In this document: positions 48,951 to 58,176 of the stretch, one piece after another
Layout of the letters: the number at the start of each line of letters is the position of its first letter
Position numbering within the stretch: the first letter of the stretch is position 1
The notes under the pieces: model-generated
Told to the model about the DNA's origin: nothing
Databases searched by the model: none
The model's input: only the letters and a program-made list of their open reading frames with translations
Made by a program: the position numbers and the translations under genes
Origin: Sphingomonadales bacterium
Lineage (GTDB): Bacteria > Pseudomonadota > Alphaproteobacteria > Sphingomonadales > Sphingomonadaceae
Direction of reading: 5' to 3'
Assembly: GCA_027490095.1 (NCBI GenBank)
Contig: JAIXYT010000008.1
Location: forward strand, 36,862-100,861
DNA: 64,000 bases

Positions 48951-51515
48951 TCAGCGCGTCTCCCGTCCGCCGGCGAGGAGGGCACCGAGGTTTGCGAAGG
49001 CATTGGCAGGGTTGGGGGCTGCCGGTTCGGGGTTGCGGGCCTTTTTCGCGGCCGGCTGGCGGGCGGGCGCGAAGGCGAAGCCGCCGCCCTTGCCGCCGCG
49101 GAAGCCGAGTGCGGCCATCAAGGTTTCGAACTGGTCTTCGCTGAGGCCGAGGCTGGTGACCAGCGCCGGATCGGGCACGAAGCTGCTGCCGCCGGCGCGC
49201 GCTTCGAGGCGCTGGGCGTGGAGCATGCGGGCGGTGCGGTCTGCCATGTCGACGCGGACCGCGAAGTCGCGGAAGGCCCAGAAGCCGGCGACGGCATAGA
49301 AGCCCGGGGGCGCGGCCGGCTCGACCTTGAGCGAGGTGAGGCCCGGCCGGGGCGGCGGCGGCATGTGGGTGACCCCGTTGGCAACGCCCCAGAGCGCAAG
49401 ACGCCAGCGCGTCGCTTCGGGACGGAGCGCCTGGGCGGCGTAGACATGGGTGACACCGAGGCGAACGCCTGCGCGGGCGAGGGCGCGGCGGTCGTCGCGG
49501 CCGAGGCTGGCGAGCAGCGAGGCGACGCTGGCGCGCGGGAGCGAGCCCATGGTCTCGGTGAGCTGGACGACGAGGCCGCGGGCGGGCTGGGACAGGCCGC
49601 CCTTCAGCGCCTCGAGCCGGGTAAGGGCCTGAAGCTGGCGGCCCTTGGTGGTGTCGACCCATGCCTGGAGGCGGGCGTGGACCTGGGCGCGCTGTTCGGC
49701 CGCCAGGGTGTCGAGACTGCGGTCGAGCTCGATGCGGGGGTTGAGTGCGTCCTTGCCGCGCCGGAGCGCTGCGACGCGCTGCCCCGCCCAGGTGAGGCGG
49801 GGCGGCATGCCGCCTTCGAAGGACAGGGCGAATTCGCTGTCGGGGGCGGCTGCGAGCGCGCGGGCGCGGGTGGCGAGTTCGGAGGCAAGGCGGCGTTCGG
49901 CGGCGGCGAGCAGGAGCTTCTTTTCGCCTGCGCGGGCGGCGGGATCGGGCAGGAAGGCGAAGCCCTTGAGCGTTCCGATGATCGCGCCGTCGACGACCAC
50001 GGCGCCGTCGGGATCGACCTCGACGCGGAGGTCGGGGTTGCGGAGCTTGAGGTCTTTCAGGAGCACGGCCGTGCGGCGGTCGACGAAGCGCTGGGTGAGG
50101 CGCTGGTGCAGGGCGTCGGAGAGCTTGTCTTCGACCTGGCGGGCCTTTTCGGCCCAGCCGGTGGCGTCGTCCAGCCAGCCGGACCGATGGGTCACATAGG
50201 TCCAGGTGCGGGCGGCGGCGATGCGGTCGGAGATGGCGGCGATGTCGCCGGAGATGTTGTCGAGGATTGCGAGTTCGGAGCGGATCCAGTCTGCCGGAAG
50301 GGTTCCGCGGCCTTCGGACAGGTGGCGGAACATGCGGCCGACGAGGCGCGCGTGCGCCTCGGCGCCGGTGCGCCGGTAATCGGGGAGGCCGCAGGCGGCC
50401 CAGAGGCGCATGAGGGCGGGCTTGCCCTGCGCGCGCTCCATGACCCAGGGTTCGCCGGCGAGCTGCTTCAGCACCTGGAGGTCGATCGCGTCGTCGCCGC
50501 GCCAGAGGTCGGGCGAGCTGGGTGTGGCCTCGAGGCTCATGACCAGGCGGTGGAGCGAGGAGAAGTCGAGCCGGGCGTTTCGCCAGACGAGGCCCTGGAG
50601 GGCTGCGAACTCGTGGTTCTCGATCGCGGCGATCTCGGCCTCGGTGAAGGCGGGGCTGCCCGAACCCGGCTCGTCGCTGCGGCCGAGCTGGACGGTGCCG
50701 AAGGTGCCGTCGCGCTGGTGGCGGCCGGCGCGGCCGGCGATCTGCGCCATTTCGGCAGGCCGGAGGCGCCGGTGGCGTCGGCCGTCGAACTTGGACAGCG
50801 AGGCGAAGGCGACATGGGCGATGTCCATGTTGAGGCCCATGCCGATTGCGTCGGTGGCGACGAGATAGTCCACTTCCCCCGACTGGTAGAGCGCGACCTG
50901 CGCGTTGCGGGTGCGCGGGGAGAGGCCGCCCATGACGACGGCCGCGCCGCCCTTGTGGCGGCGGAGCGCCTCGGCGAGGGCATAGACATCCTCGGCGGTG
51001 AAGGCGACGATGGCCGAGCGGGCGGGGAGCCTCGAGAGCTTGCGGGGTTCCGTCCAGCCGAGTTTCGAGAAGCGCGGGCGGCCGACGATATGCGCGTCGG
51101 GGAGCAGGCGGTGGATGACGGGCCGCAGCGTTTCGGCGCCGAGGATCATGGTTTCGGCGGTGCCGCGGATGTGCAGCATCGCGTTGGTGAAGACGTGACC
51201 GCGTTCGGGGTCGGCGCCCATCTGGCCTTCGTCGATTGCGACGAAGGGGAAGGTGCGGTCGGTGACCATGCTTTCGGCAGTGCACAGGAAATAGCGGGCG
51301 CCCGGCGGAATGATGCGTTCCTCCCCGGTGACCAGCGCGACCTGGGGGGCGCCCTTCAGCGCGACGACGCGGTCATAGACCTCGCGGGCGAGGAGCCGCA
51401 GCGGGAAGCCCATCATGCCGCCCGAATGGGCGCACATGCGTTCGACGGCGAGATGGGTCTTGCCCGTGTTGGTGGGGCCGAGCACGGCGGTGAGCTGTGC
51501 ACCCAGCATCGTCAT
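48951..51515 (-). CDS. SUV3-like superfamily 2 DNA/RNA helicase
   Basis: An 854-residue ATP-dependent helicase related to mitochondrial SUV3. Walker A is GPTNTGKT (residues 13-20), the DExH box is AIDEGQ near 93, motif V region ATDAIGMGLNMDIAHVAF near 240 and motif VI QIAGRAGRHQRDGTFG near 278. The long C-terminal half (about 330-854) has no motif I recognise beyond an Ala/Lys-rich tail. ATG 51515 lacks a clear SD; ATG 51509 is equally possible. The role is probably RNA turnover, by analogy with SUV3. Confidence 0.85.
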   Translation of the reverse strand: MTMLGAQLTAVLGPTNTGKTHLAVERMCAHSGGMMGFPLRLLAREVYDRVVALKGAPQVALVTGEERIIPPGARYFLCTAESMVTDRTFPFVAIDEGQMGADPERGHVFTNAMLHIRGTAETMILGAETLRPVIHRLLPDAHIVGRPRFSKLGWTEPRKLSRLPARSAIVAFTAEDVYALAEALRRHKGGAAVVMGGLSPRTRNAQVALYQSGEVDYLVATDAIGMGLNMDIAHVAFASLSKFDGRRHRRLRPAEMAQIAGRAGRHQRDGTFGTVQLGRSDEPGSGSPAFTEAEIAAIENHEFAALQGLVWRNARLDFSSLHRLVMSLEATPSSPDLWRGDDAIDLQVLKQLAGEPWVMERAQGKPALMRLWAACGLPDYRRTGAEAHARLVGRMFRHLSEGRGTLPADWIRSELAILDNISGDIAAISDRIAAARTWTYVTHRSGWLDDATGWAEKARQVEDKLSDALHQRLTQRFVDRRTAVLLKDLKLRNPDLRVEVDPDGAVVVDGAIIGTLKGFAFLPDPAARAGEKKLLLAAAERRLASELATRARALAAAPDSEFALSFEGGMPPRLTWAGQRVAALRRGKDALNPRIELDRSLDTLAAEQRAQVHARLQAWVDTTKGRQLQALTRLEALKGGLSQPARGLVVQLTETMGSLPRASVASLLASLGRDDRRALARAGVRLGVTHVYAAQALRPEATRWRLALWGVANGVTHMPPPPRPGLTSLKVEPAAPPGFYAVAGFWAFRDFAVRVDMADRTARMLHAQRLEARAGGSSFVPDPALVTSLGLSEDQFETLMAALGFRGGKGGGFAFAPARQPAAKKARNPEPAAPNPANAFANLGALLAGGRETR

Positions 51516-52134
51516 TCCGGGGAGGGTTCCCGCAGGGGGATGGAGGCGCCTGCCATGCCGCGGATATGGGGAGCGGCACCGAAAAGGGAATGGGAGCGCA
51601 GGGGGGATCGTTCCGACCGGGACGGCAATGCCGGCAGCTGGACCACAGCTTGGCGACCAGGGGTCAGGCCGGACGAACGGGTGCGGATGATCAACTCTCC
51701 CACCAGATGCTCCACATATAGTGGCATTGCGCGTCGCAGCACGCAAGGGGTGGATTCTTGACAGTTTTGTGCAGCCCTCAGCACGGGAGGCGCGCTGGTG
51801 GGATTCGGCTCACCTGCTGGACGGGGCGTTTCGTCGCACGCAGTGCCAAAGCTGAACGGGCTGTGATTGACCGGTTGTTGTGGATGATTCAGGTTTCTGG
51901 CCCAACAACTTAGGAAATCCGGCCGGAGAAAGCCGGAGGCTGTTGGGGCCCGGCCCCGGTGCGAGGAACTTGGGGTGACGGTGAGGACAAGGGCTTCAGC
52001 CCGGCAAAGAGGGGTCGTTCTGCACCTGATGCCTGACGTTTGGATGCCTTGTGCCTGGACAGAGCGGCTGGGTGGGCTTGACGATCCGGCCTGCTTCGGT
52101 GGCTGCGGCGATGGACGCCTGATGGGGAGTTTCG
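51516..52134. other. 619-bp non-coding region between the helicase and the M23 peptidase
   Basis: It holds the promoters for both divergent genes. A near-palindrome CCACATATAGTGG at 51712-51724 resembles a regulatory box. A forward TTGACA lies near 51760 and TTGACG near 52077. A structured element occupies 51901-51947. I found no credible reading frame: the open frames are Pro/Arg-rich shadows without start signals. A small RNA is possible but not demonstrated. Confidence 0.5.
51901..51947 (+). promoter_or_regulatory. Nested inverted repeats, possible structured leader or small RNA
   Basis: Outer arms CCCAACA (51901-51907) and TGTTGGG (51941-51947) enclose inner arms CCGGC (51919-51923) and GCCGG (51932-51936). 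A GC palindrome GGGGCCCGGCCCC follows. It lies 188 bp before the M23 start. The function is unknown. Confidence 0.35.
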
Positions 52135-53619
52135 GTGGCAACGCTCGCTGACAGTGCCCTTGCACCGCGGGTGCGCCTGCTGCCGCGGGGCCTGCCGGGC
52201 GAACTGCCGCGCTTGCCCAGGGTCAATGCCGTCGACCTGCTGCAGCGCACGGCCCTGCAATTGGCCGATGCCGAACTGGTGGTCGATCTGGGCGACCACA
52301 TCGGCTCGGGCCGGTGGTGGCGCGGGCTTGCGACGCTGACCGCCCTTGTGGCGGCGGGCCTTGCCCTTGGGTCGAACATTCCGGTTCTGCCGGCTGCCGG
52401 GCCGGCGCCGCTGGCGCCTGCGCTGCAGGCGGAAGGCCGCAGCGCCGGCATCGGCCCGCTTGCGCTGGGGAGCCCGATGGTGCGGCAGGCTGCGCCCTCG
52501 CCGCTGGCGCGGCGCCTGGCCGAGGCGCCCGAGCGACCGCGGATCGAGCTGTCGGCCACGGTCGGCTCTGGCGGGCTGGAATCGGCGCTCAGGCGGTCTG
52601 GCGTGGGCCGGGCGGACCTCGATGCCCTGCAGCAGGTGATCCGGGGCGGGGCCGGCCTTCGCGGTGTGATGCCGGGAACTTCGGTCAACATCGTGCTCGG
52701 CCGGCGGGAGACGAAGGCCGTGCCGCGGCCGCTGGAATTCCTGTCGTTTCGGGCGGCCTTCGACACGAAGATGGAGGTTCGCCGCGGGGCCGACGGCGCA
52801 CTGCAGGCCAAGGCGATCCCGATCCGGATCGACGACACGCCGCTCAGGGTGACGGGCCTGGTGGGCACCTCGCTCGAACGCTCGGCGCGGGCTGCCGGGC
52901 TGCCGCCGCGCATCGTTTCCGAATATCTGCGCCAGCTGGGCTATGCGATGGATGTGAGCCGGGAGATCGGCCGGCGGGACCGGTTCGAGATCATCGTTGC
53001 GCACAAGCGGGCCGAGACCGGCGAGACCCAGATGGGCGAGCTGCTCTACGCCGGGCTGCTGAATGGCCGATCGAACGTGTCGCTGATGCGCTGGGGCAAC
53101 AAGGGCGAATTCTTCTGGCAGACCGGGGAAGGCGTCCGAAAGGGGTTGATCCGCACGCCGGTTGCCGGGGCGCGTCTGTCATCCGGTTTCGGCATGCGCT
53201 TCCACCCGGTGTTGCGCTACAGCCGGATGCACCAGGGGGTCGACTTTGCGGCAGCAACGGGCACGCCGATCCTGGCCTCGGCCGGGGGCTCGATCGTCTT
53301 TGCCGGCTGGGGCGGGGGCTATGGCAATGTGGTGGTGATCGACCATGGCAAGGGCATGCGCACGCGCTATGCCCACATGCACCGCATCAATGTGCGCAAC
53401 GGGCAGCGGGTGGAGCAGGGCCAGAACATCGGGCAGGTTGGATCGACAGGCCTGTCGACCGGGCCGCACCTGCACTATGAAGTCTGGCAGAATGGCAAGC
53501 CGGTGGACCCCCGCAGCGTGAAGCTGTTCGGTGGGACCCAGCAGCTTGGTGGCGCGGACCTGAAGCGCTTCAAGGCCGAGATGGCGCGGCTGAAGGGCCT
53601 GCCCGGGGCCGGGGCCTGA
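52135..53619 (+). CDS. M23 family metallopeptidase (membrane-anchored murein endopeptidase-like)
   Basis: A 494-residue protein with one membrane helix near residues 64-82 (GLATLTALVAAGLALGSNIP) after a cytosolic tail. A LysM/OapA-like region (about 130-290) precedes the LytM domain (about 345-465). The zinc site is visible as MRFHPVLRYSRMHQGVDFAA and the closing HLHYEVWQNG. It probably cuts peptidoglycan cross-links or activates amidases. The start is GTG 52135, with GGGGAG six bases upstream. It ends 6 bp from the convergent permease gene. Confidence 0.85.
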   Translation: MATLADSALAPRVRLLPRGLPGELPRLPRVNAVDLLQRTALQLADAELVVDLGDHIGSGRWWRGLATLTALVAAGLALGSNIPVLPAAGPAPLAPALQAEGRSAGIGPLALGSPMVRQAAPSPLARRLAEAPERPRIELSATVGSGGLESALRRSGVGRADLDALQQVIRGGAGLRGVMPGTSVNIVLGRRETKAVPRPLEFLSFRAAFDTKMEVRRGADGALQAKAIPIRIDDTPLRVTGLVGTSLERSARAAGLPPRIVSEYLRQLGYAMDVSREIGRRDRFEIIVAHKRAETGETQMGELLYAGLLNGRSNVSLMRWGNKGEFFWQTGEGVRKGLIRTPVAGARLSSGFGMRFHPVLRYSRMHQGVDFAAATGTPILASAGGSIVFAGWGGGYGNVVVIDHGKGMRTRYAHMHRINVRNGQRVEQGQNIGQVGSTGLSTGPHLHYEVWQNGKPVDPRSVKLFGGTQQLGGADLKRFKAEMARLKGLPGAGA

Positions 53620-53625
53620 GCTGCG

Positions 53626-55017
53626 TCAGCGCGCCTTTCGGATGAGGGGAAGGCCGGCTGCCAGCAGCAGCAGGCCGAGCACGCCTGCAAGGCGGCCGCT
53701 TTCGCTGCCGGCGAAGAGGAAGCGGGCGTAATCGACCGATGACCAGAGCATCGCCAGGCAGACAGCGAGGAACAGGAGCGGTGTGAGCGGGTAGGCCGGC
53801 ACGCCGAAACCGTGCGCCTGCGGGTGCCGCCAGCGAAGGCGGAAGAGTGACGCGGCCGTGAGCGCGAGGAACAACCAGAAGACGGGGGCGCCGAAGGCGA
53901 CCATCGCCGTGAAGCCGTCGCGCGTGGTGGCGCCATAGGCGGTGAGCGCAAGCGCGACCAGCGCCTGGACGACGAGGGCAGGTCGGGGGACGGAGCGGGC
54001 CTGGTCCCACCGGCCGAGCGGGGCCAGCGCGGGCACCTGCCGGCCGGCCGCGCACATGGCGCGGGCGCCTGTGATGATGGTGGCGTTCATGGTGGAGAGG
54101 CCGGCGATGACGACGGCGATGCCCACCCCGGTTGCAGCAGCCGGGCCGAAGGCGGCGCCGAGCAGCAGCGTGGCGGGCGCGGGCGTTCCGGCGAGCGCTG
54201 GGCGGCCGAGGGTGAAGAGCAGGGCGGCGTTGACGAAGAGGTAGAGGAGCGTCACGCCGCCGAGGCCGAGCACGAGGGCGCGGACCATGGCGCCGGTGCC
54301 GTATCCGGCTCCGCCGGAGGGGCCCTCGCGGGTTTCGGCGGACAGGTAGGCGGCCTCGTTCCAGCCGCCATAGGCGAGCATGATGAAGACGAGGGCGAGG
54401 CCGAGGCTGGTTTCGGCAGGAGGGCCGGCCGCTTGCGCGAGCCGTGGGCCTTCGCCGGCGGCGCCGAGGACCAGGGCTGCAAGGACGACGGCGGCGATCG
54501 CCATCAGCTCCACCGAGACGAAGAGCTGCTGGCCGCGGCGGCCGGCCTCGAGGCTGAGCATGTTGGCGAGCGTGACGCCGAGGATGGTGAGGCCGGCCCA
54601 CAGCGCCGACGAGGGGCCCGAGGGCCAGACGCCGGCTGCATAGTCGCCGGCCACGAAGGCGACCGTCGCGATGGCGCCTGTCTGCATCACGGCGATGCGG
54701 GCCCAGACGAAGAGGGCGGCAAGGCGCGGGCCCCAGGCGAGGCGGAGGAAGTGGTACTCGCCGCCGATCGAGGGATAACGGGTGGCAAGTTCGGCATAGG
54801 TCAGGGCGCCGGCGAGCGCTGCGAGGCCGCCCAGCAGCCAGAGGCCAAGCGCCTGCCATTCGGAGGAGACTGCGGCCGCGACATCTGCGGGCACGCGGAA
54901 GATGCCGGCGCCGATGACGATGCCGACGATCATCAACGCCACGTCGCGCGTGCCGAGGCGGCGGGCAGGCTGATGCCCTGCGCTGTTGGAGGGCCCCTGG
55001 CCCGGAGCGGCGGCCAA
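53626..55017 (-). CDS. APC superfamily amino-acid permease
   Basis: A 463-residue transporter with about 12 helices. The APC signature in helix 1 is clear (LMIVGIVIGAGIFRVPADVA), followed by LTYAELATRYPSIGGEYHFL at helix 2 and LAYGGWNEAAYLSAETREGP at helix 6. It should import amino acids by proton symport or exchange. The start is taken as TTG 55017, two bases after the methyltransferase stop, because the family expects about 20 residues before helix 1; no good SD is seen, so a start nearer GTG before helix 1 is possible. Confidence 0.82.
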   Translation of the reverse strand: MAAAPGQGPSNSAGHQPARRLGTRDVALMIVGIVIGAGIFRVPADVAAAVSSEWQALGLWLLGGLAALAGALTYAELATRYPSIGGEYHFLRLAWGPRLAALFVWARIAVMQTGAIATVAFVAGDYAAGVWPSGPSSALWAGLTILGVTLANMLSLEAGRRGQQLFVSVELMAIAAVVLAALVLGAAGEGPRLAQAAGPPAETSLGLALVFIMLAYGGWNEAAYLSAETREGPSGGAGYGTGAMVRALVLGLGGVTLLYLFVNAALLFTLGRPALAGTPAPATLLLGAAFGPAAATGVGIAVVIAGLSTMNATIITGARAMCAAGRQVPALAPLGRWDQARSVPRPALVVQALVALALTAYGATTRDGFTAMVAFGAPVFWLFLALTAASLFRLRWRHPQAHGFGVPAYPLTPLLFLAVCLAMLWSSVDYARFLFAGSESGRLAGVLGLLLLAAGLPLIRKAR

Positions 55018-55019
55018 GC

Positions 55020-55928
55020 TCAGCCGGCAGGCTTGATTCGGGTGGCGACCCAGCCGTTGCCGACGAGCTGGTTGCCCCTGAGTTCGCCCTGCAACTGTTC
55101 GCCGTTGGCGCGGGTGAAGGTGACGCTGAGCCCACGCACACGCCCTTCCTTCAGCGGGCCGCCGCGCGGCAACGTCACCATCTGGAATTGCTGGCCGAGT
55201 TCGGTTGCGAAGCGCTCGCTGCCGACCTCGAAGGCCCAGCGGCCGGCGAGGTTGGCGGGCACGATCCAGTAGTAGCCGGTCGCCTCGTCGGTGCTGATGG
55301 TGCGCTCGGGCTCCCACTCGCCCATGGAGAAGGCGTGGGAGACGATGCGGGTGCCGGGCTTCATCTTGAGGAGCGTGTCGCGGAGCTTCAGGTTGAGGCT
55401 GGGAAGCAGGTACATGGTGATCACGGTTGCGTCGGTGAAATCGGTCTCGAAGATGTCGCCCTGCTGGAAGCTCGCCTTGCCCGCGACACCGGCGCGCTGG
55501 GCGTTGCGACGGGCGAGTGCGACCATGTCGGGGTTGAATTCGATCCCGCGGGCGCGGGCGCCGAAATCGCGGGCGGCGGCGATCGCGATCTTGCCGTCGC
55601 CCGAGCCCAGGTCGACGACGATGTCGGTTGGCTTCACCTCGGCGGTGGTGAGCATCGCCTTCACCAGGCTGTCGGGGGTCGGCACCCAGATCACGTCCTT
55701 GCCGGCCTGGCCGACCTCGGGCTGGAACTGGGCGTCGCCGGACTGGGCGCCGCCGGGTCCGAACAGGGAGTAGCGCACCGGAGGCGCCTCTGCGATCGGC
55801 GGGACGGCGGGGATTGCCAGCGGATCCGGCATTTCGGGCGTGGTGCCGAGCATCTTCATCTGGGCAGCTGTGGGGGCGGCCGCCAGCAGCAAGGGCAGAA
55901 GCAGGAGGGGCAGGGTCTGTCGGCGCAT
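55020..55928 (-). CDS. Class I SAM-dependent methyltransferase-like protein with signal peptide
   Basis: A 302-residue protein. Residues 1-22 form a strong signal peptide (RRQTLPLLLLPLLLAAAPTAAQ), followed by a Pro-rich spacer. The Rossmann methyltransferase core spans about 85-215: VWVPTPDSLVKAML, the SAM motif DIVVDLGSGDGKIAIAAARD, then RGIEFNPDMVALARRNAQRA. A C-terminal beta-rich domain follows (about 215-300). SAM is not expected in the periplasm, so either the leader is a membrane anchor or the protein works on a different ligand. ATG 55928 gives the signal peptide. Confidence 0.75.
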   Translation of the reverse strand: MRRQTLPLLLLPLLLAAAPTAAQMKMLGTTPEMPDPLAIPAVPPIAEAPPVRYSLFGPGGAQSGDAQFQPEVGQAGKDVIWVPTPDSLVKAMLTTAEVKPTDIVVDLGSGDGKIAIAAARDFGARARGIEFNPDMVALARRNAQRAGVAGKASFQQGDIFETDFTDATVITMYLLPSLNLKLRDTLLKMKPGTRIVSHAFSMGEWEPERTISTDEATGYYWIVPANLAGRWAFEVGSERFATELGQQFQMVTLPRGGPLKEGRVRGLSVTFTRANGEQLQGELRGNQLVGNGWVATRIKPAG

Positions 55929-56062
55929 CCGGGCTCTCCGGTCTTGTTGCGTGTGCCCGGCCCCCAAAAGGCCGGAATCGCGGGCTTTCTGGCACGTTAA
56001 CCGCCGAAGCGCGAGCCTGTTGCCTTGCGATGTGCGACAGGCCGTTGGCTGTGGGCGGGCGC

Positions 56063-56929
56063 TCAGCCCCCGGCGGACCAGCGGGCGAAGATGGCGGTGG
56101 GGAGCAGGGTTCCGCGGCGCTCCTCGCGGATCGTCATCTCGCCGGCCCGGACGTGGCCGGGGAGACTTGTGACCAGCGGGGACAGGAGGCCATCGAGGGC
56201 GATTGCAGACAGGCGGATGGCGTAGGTGGTGAGGATGAGGACGCGGCTGTCGGCGTCGAGCAGCTTCGTGCAATCGGCGAGCAGGGTGGGGAGATGGTCT
56301 GTCAGGTCCCAGACCTCGCCTTCGGGGCCGCGGCCGAACTTGGGGGGATCGAGGAGGATCGCGTCGTAGCGACGGCCGCGGCGCACCTCGCGGGCGACGA
56401 ACTTGCGGGCGTCCTCGGTGATCCAGCGGATCGGCTTGTCGGCGAGGCCCGAGAGCTGCGCGTTGGCGCGGGCTTGTTCGACGGCCTTCTTCGACGCATC
56501 GACATGGACGACACGGCAGCCTGCGTTGGCCGCGACGAGGCTTGCGACGCCGGTGTAGCCGAACAGGTTCAGCACCTCCGAGCCCTCCGGCAGGGCGGCG
56601 AGGCGGGCCCAGTGGGGGGCCATGTCGGGGAAGAAGCCGAGGTGGCGGAAGGGGGTGCACTGGGCGTGGAGGTGCACGCCGGCCTGCTCGATCGGCCAGG
56701 CGGGCGGCACGGCGTCGGACAGGCGCCAGCGGCCGCCGCCCTCTTCATCGCTGCCGCCGACGAATTCGCCGTCGGCCTGCCAGTCGTCGGCAGCGGGCGC
56801 CCACATGGCCTGAGGTTCGGGGCGGATGAAGCGCCAAGGGCCGCAGCGTTCGAGCTTGCGGCCGTGGCCGCTGTCGAGGAGGGCGAAATCGGCGGTCGGT
56901 TCTGCGACGAGTGTTTCGAGGTCGCGCAT
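56063..56929 (-). CDS. RlmI-type SAM-dependent RNA methyltransferase
   Basis: A 288-residue class I methyltransferase of the RlmI/RlmK group, which methylate 23S rRNA cytosines. LGFFPDMAPHWARLA near residue 98, VLNLFGYTGVASLVAANAGC near 118, HVDASKKAVEQARANAQLSG near 142 and the NPPF-like motif LLDPPKFGRG near 192 define it. No PUA domain or Cys nucleophile in the usual place is visible, and the protein is shorter than RlmI (about 400). ATG 56929 overlaps the M16 peptidase stop by one base. Confidence 0.8.
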   Translation of the reverse strand: MRDLETLVAEPTADFALLDSGHGRKLERCGPWRFIRPEPQAMWAPAADDWQADGEFVGGSDEEGGGRWRLSDAVPPAWPIEQAGVHLHAQCTPFRHLGFFPDMAPHWARLAALPEGSEVLNLFGYTGVASLVAANAGCRVVHVDASKKAVEQARANAQLSGLADKPIRWITEDARKFVAREVRRGRRYDAILLDPPKFGRGPEGEVWDLTDHLPTLLADCTKLLDADSRVLILTTYAIRLSAIALDGLLSPLVTSLPGHVRAGEMTIREERRGTLLPTAIFARWSAGG

Positions 56930-58176
56930 CAGGCGGCCAGTCTGTCCGCCTTCGGGCCAACGGCTGCGAGGGCCGGGGCCGTTGCCAGCATGGTGGCGCC
57001 CGCCGCGCGGGCTGTTTCCACCGTGACGGCGTTAAGGGAGCCGACCATTTCGGCGGCCGGCACAACGCGGCCGTGGAAGAGCAGCGAGCGGCCGAGCCAT
57101 TCGGCGCGGCCATAGGCGCTTTCGAGGCCCATCAGGAGGCCGGCCTTCATCTGGGCGCGGGCGCGGTCGAGCTCGGCCTGTTCGAGGGCTTCGCTGGTCT
57201 GCCGGGCGACATGCCGGGCGAGATCGAGCGCGCCTGCGGCATCGCGCGGGCGGGCTGCGAAGTAGAGCGAGAGAAGGCCGGTGTCGGCGTGGGGCGTGTG
57301 GGCGGCGCTGACCGAATAGGCAAGGCCGCGCTCCTCGCGCAGTTCCTGGAACAGGCGCGAGGACATGCCGCCGCCGAGCGCCATCGCGAAGCACTGGGCG
57401 GCATAATAGGCCGGCGAATGGAGGTCGGCGCCTTCGAAGCCAAGGACGAGGTGGAGTTGCTCGCCGCGCTGGCTGTCCGTGCGGGTGCCGCCGCCCCAGC
57501 TGGCGCGGGGTGGGGCTGGGCTGCGGTCTGCGGGCAGAGTGCCGAACAGGGCCTCGGCCTGGGCGACCAGCGCCTCGTGATCGACCTGGCCGGCCGCGGA
57601 GAGGACCATGGCGGGCCCGCGGTAGTGGGTGTCGCGCCAGCGGACGAGGGCCGCGCGGTCGAGCGCTGCGAGGCTTTCGGGGGTGCCGAGGATGGCGCGG
57701 CCGAGGCTCTGGCCGGGGAAGGCGACCGCCTGGCAATGGTCGAACACCAGGTCGTCGGGCGTGTCGAGCGCCTCGCCGATCTCGGACAGGACGACCTCGC
57801 GCTCCTTTTCGAGATCCTCGTCGTCGAAGCGGGGATCGAGCAGCATGTCGGCGATGAGGTCGACGGCCAGCGGCAGGCTTTCGCCGAGCACGCGGGCGTG
57901 GAACGAGGTGCTGTCGCGCGAGGTCCAGGCGTTGAGCGAGCCGCCGACATCCTCGATTTCCTCGGCGATGGCGCGGGCGGAGCGTCGTGCCGTGCCCTTG
58001 AAGACCATATGCTCGAACAGGTGGGCGAGGCCGTTTTCGTGCGTGCTCTCGTGGCGGGCGCCGACGTCGGCGTCGAGCGAGACGGCGGCGGTTTCGAGGC
58101 CCGGCATGGCAAAGGTCGCGACGGTGAAGCCGTTCGCGAGGCGGGTGACCTTGGGCTGGGACTGAGCGGCGCTCAT
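56929..58176 (-). CDS. M16 family zinc peptidase (processing-peptidase-like)
   Basis: A 415-residue peptidase. The inverted zinc motif HxxEH is His52-Leu-Phe-Glu55-His56 within ENGLAHLFEHMVFKGT, with the distal Glu about 75 residues later in EREVVLSEIGEALD. The second, inactive half is complete (GGGMSSRLFQELREERGLAY). The protein resembles the beta subunit of mitochondrial processing peptidase, which descends from alphaproteobacterial homologues. ATG 58176 overlaps the thrC stop as ATGA. Confidence 0.92.
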   Translation of the reverse strand: MSAAQSQPKVTRLANGFTVATFAMPGLETAAVSLDADVGARHESTHENGLAHLFEHMVFKGTARRSARAIAEEIEDVGGSLNAWTSRDSTSFHARVLGESLPLAVDLIADMLLDPRFDDEDLEKEREVVLSEIGEALDTPDDLVFDHCQAVAFPGQSLGRAILGTPESLAALDRAALVRWRDTHYRGPAMVLSAAGQVDHEALVAQAEALFGTLPADRSPAPPRASWGGGTRTDSQRGEQLHLVLGFEGADLHSPAYYAAQCFAMALGGGMSSRLFQELREERGLAYSVSAAHTPHADTGLLSLYFAARPRDAAGALDLARHVARQTSEALEQAELDRARAQMKAGLLMGLESAYGRAEWLGRSLLFHGRVVPAAEMVGSLNAVTVETARAAGATMLATAPALAAVGPKADRLAA

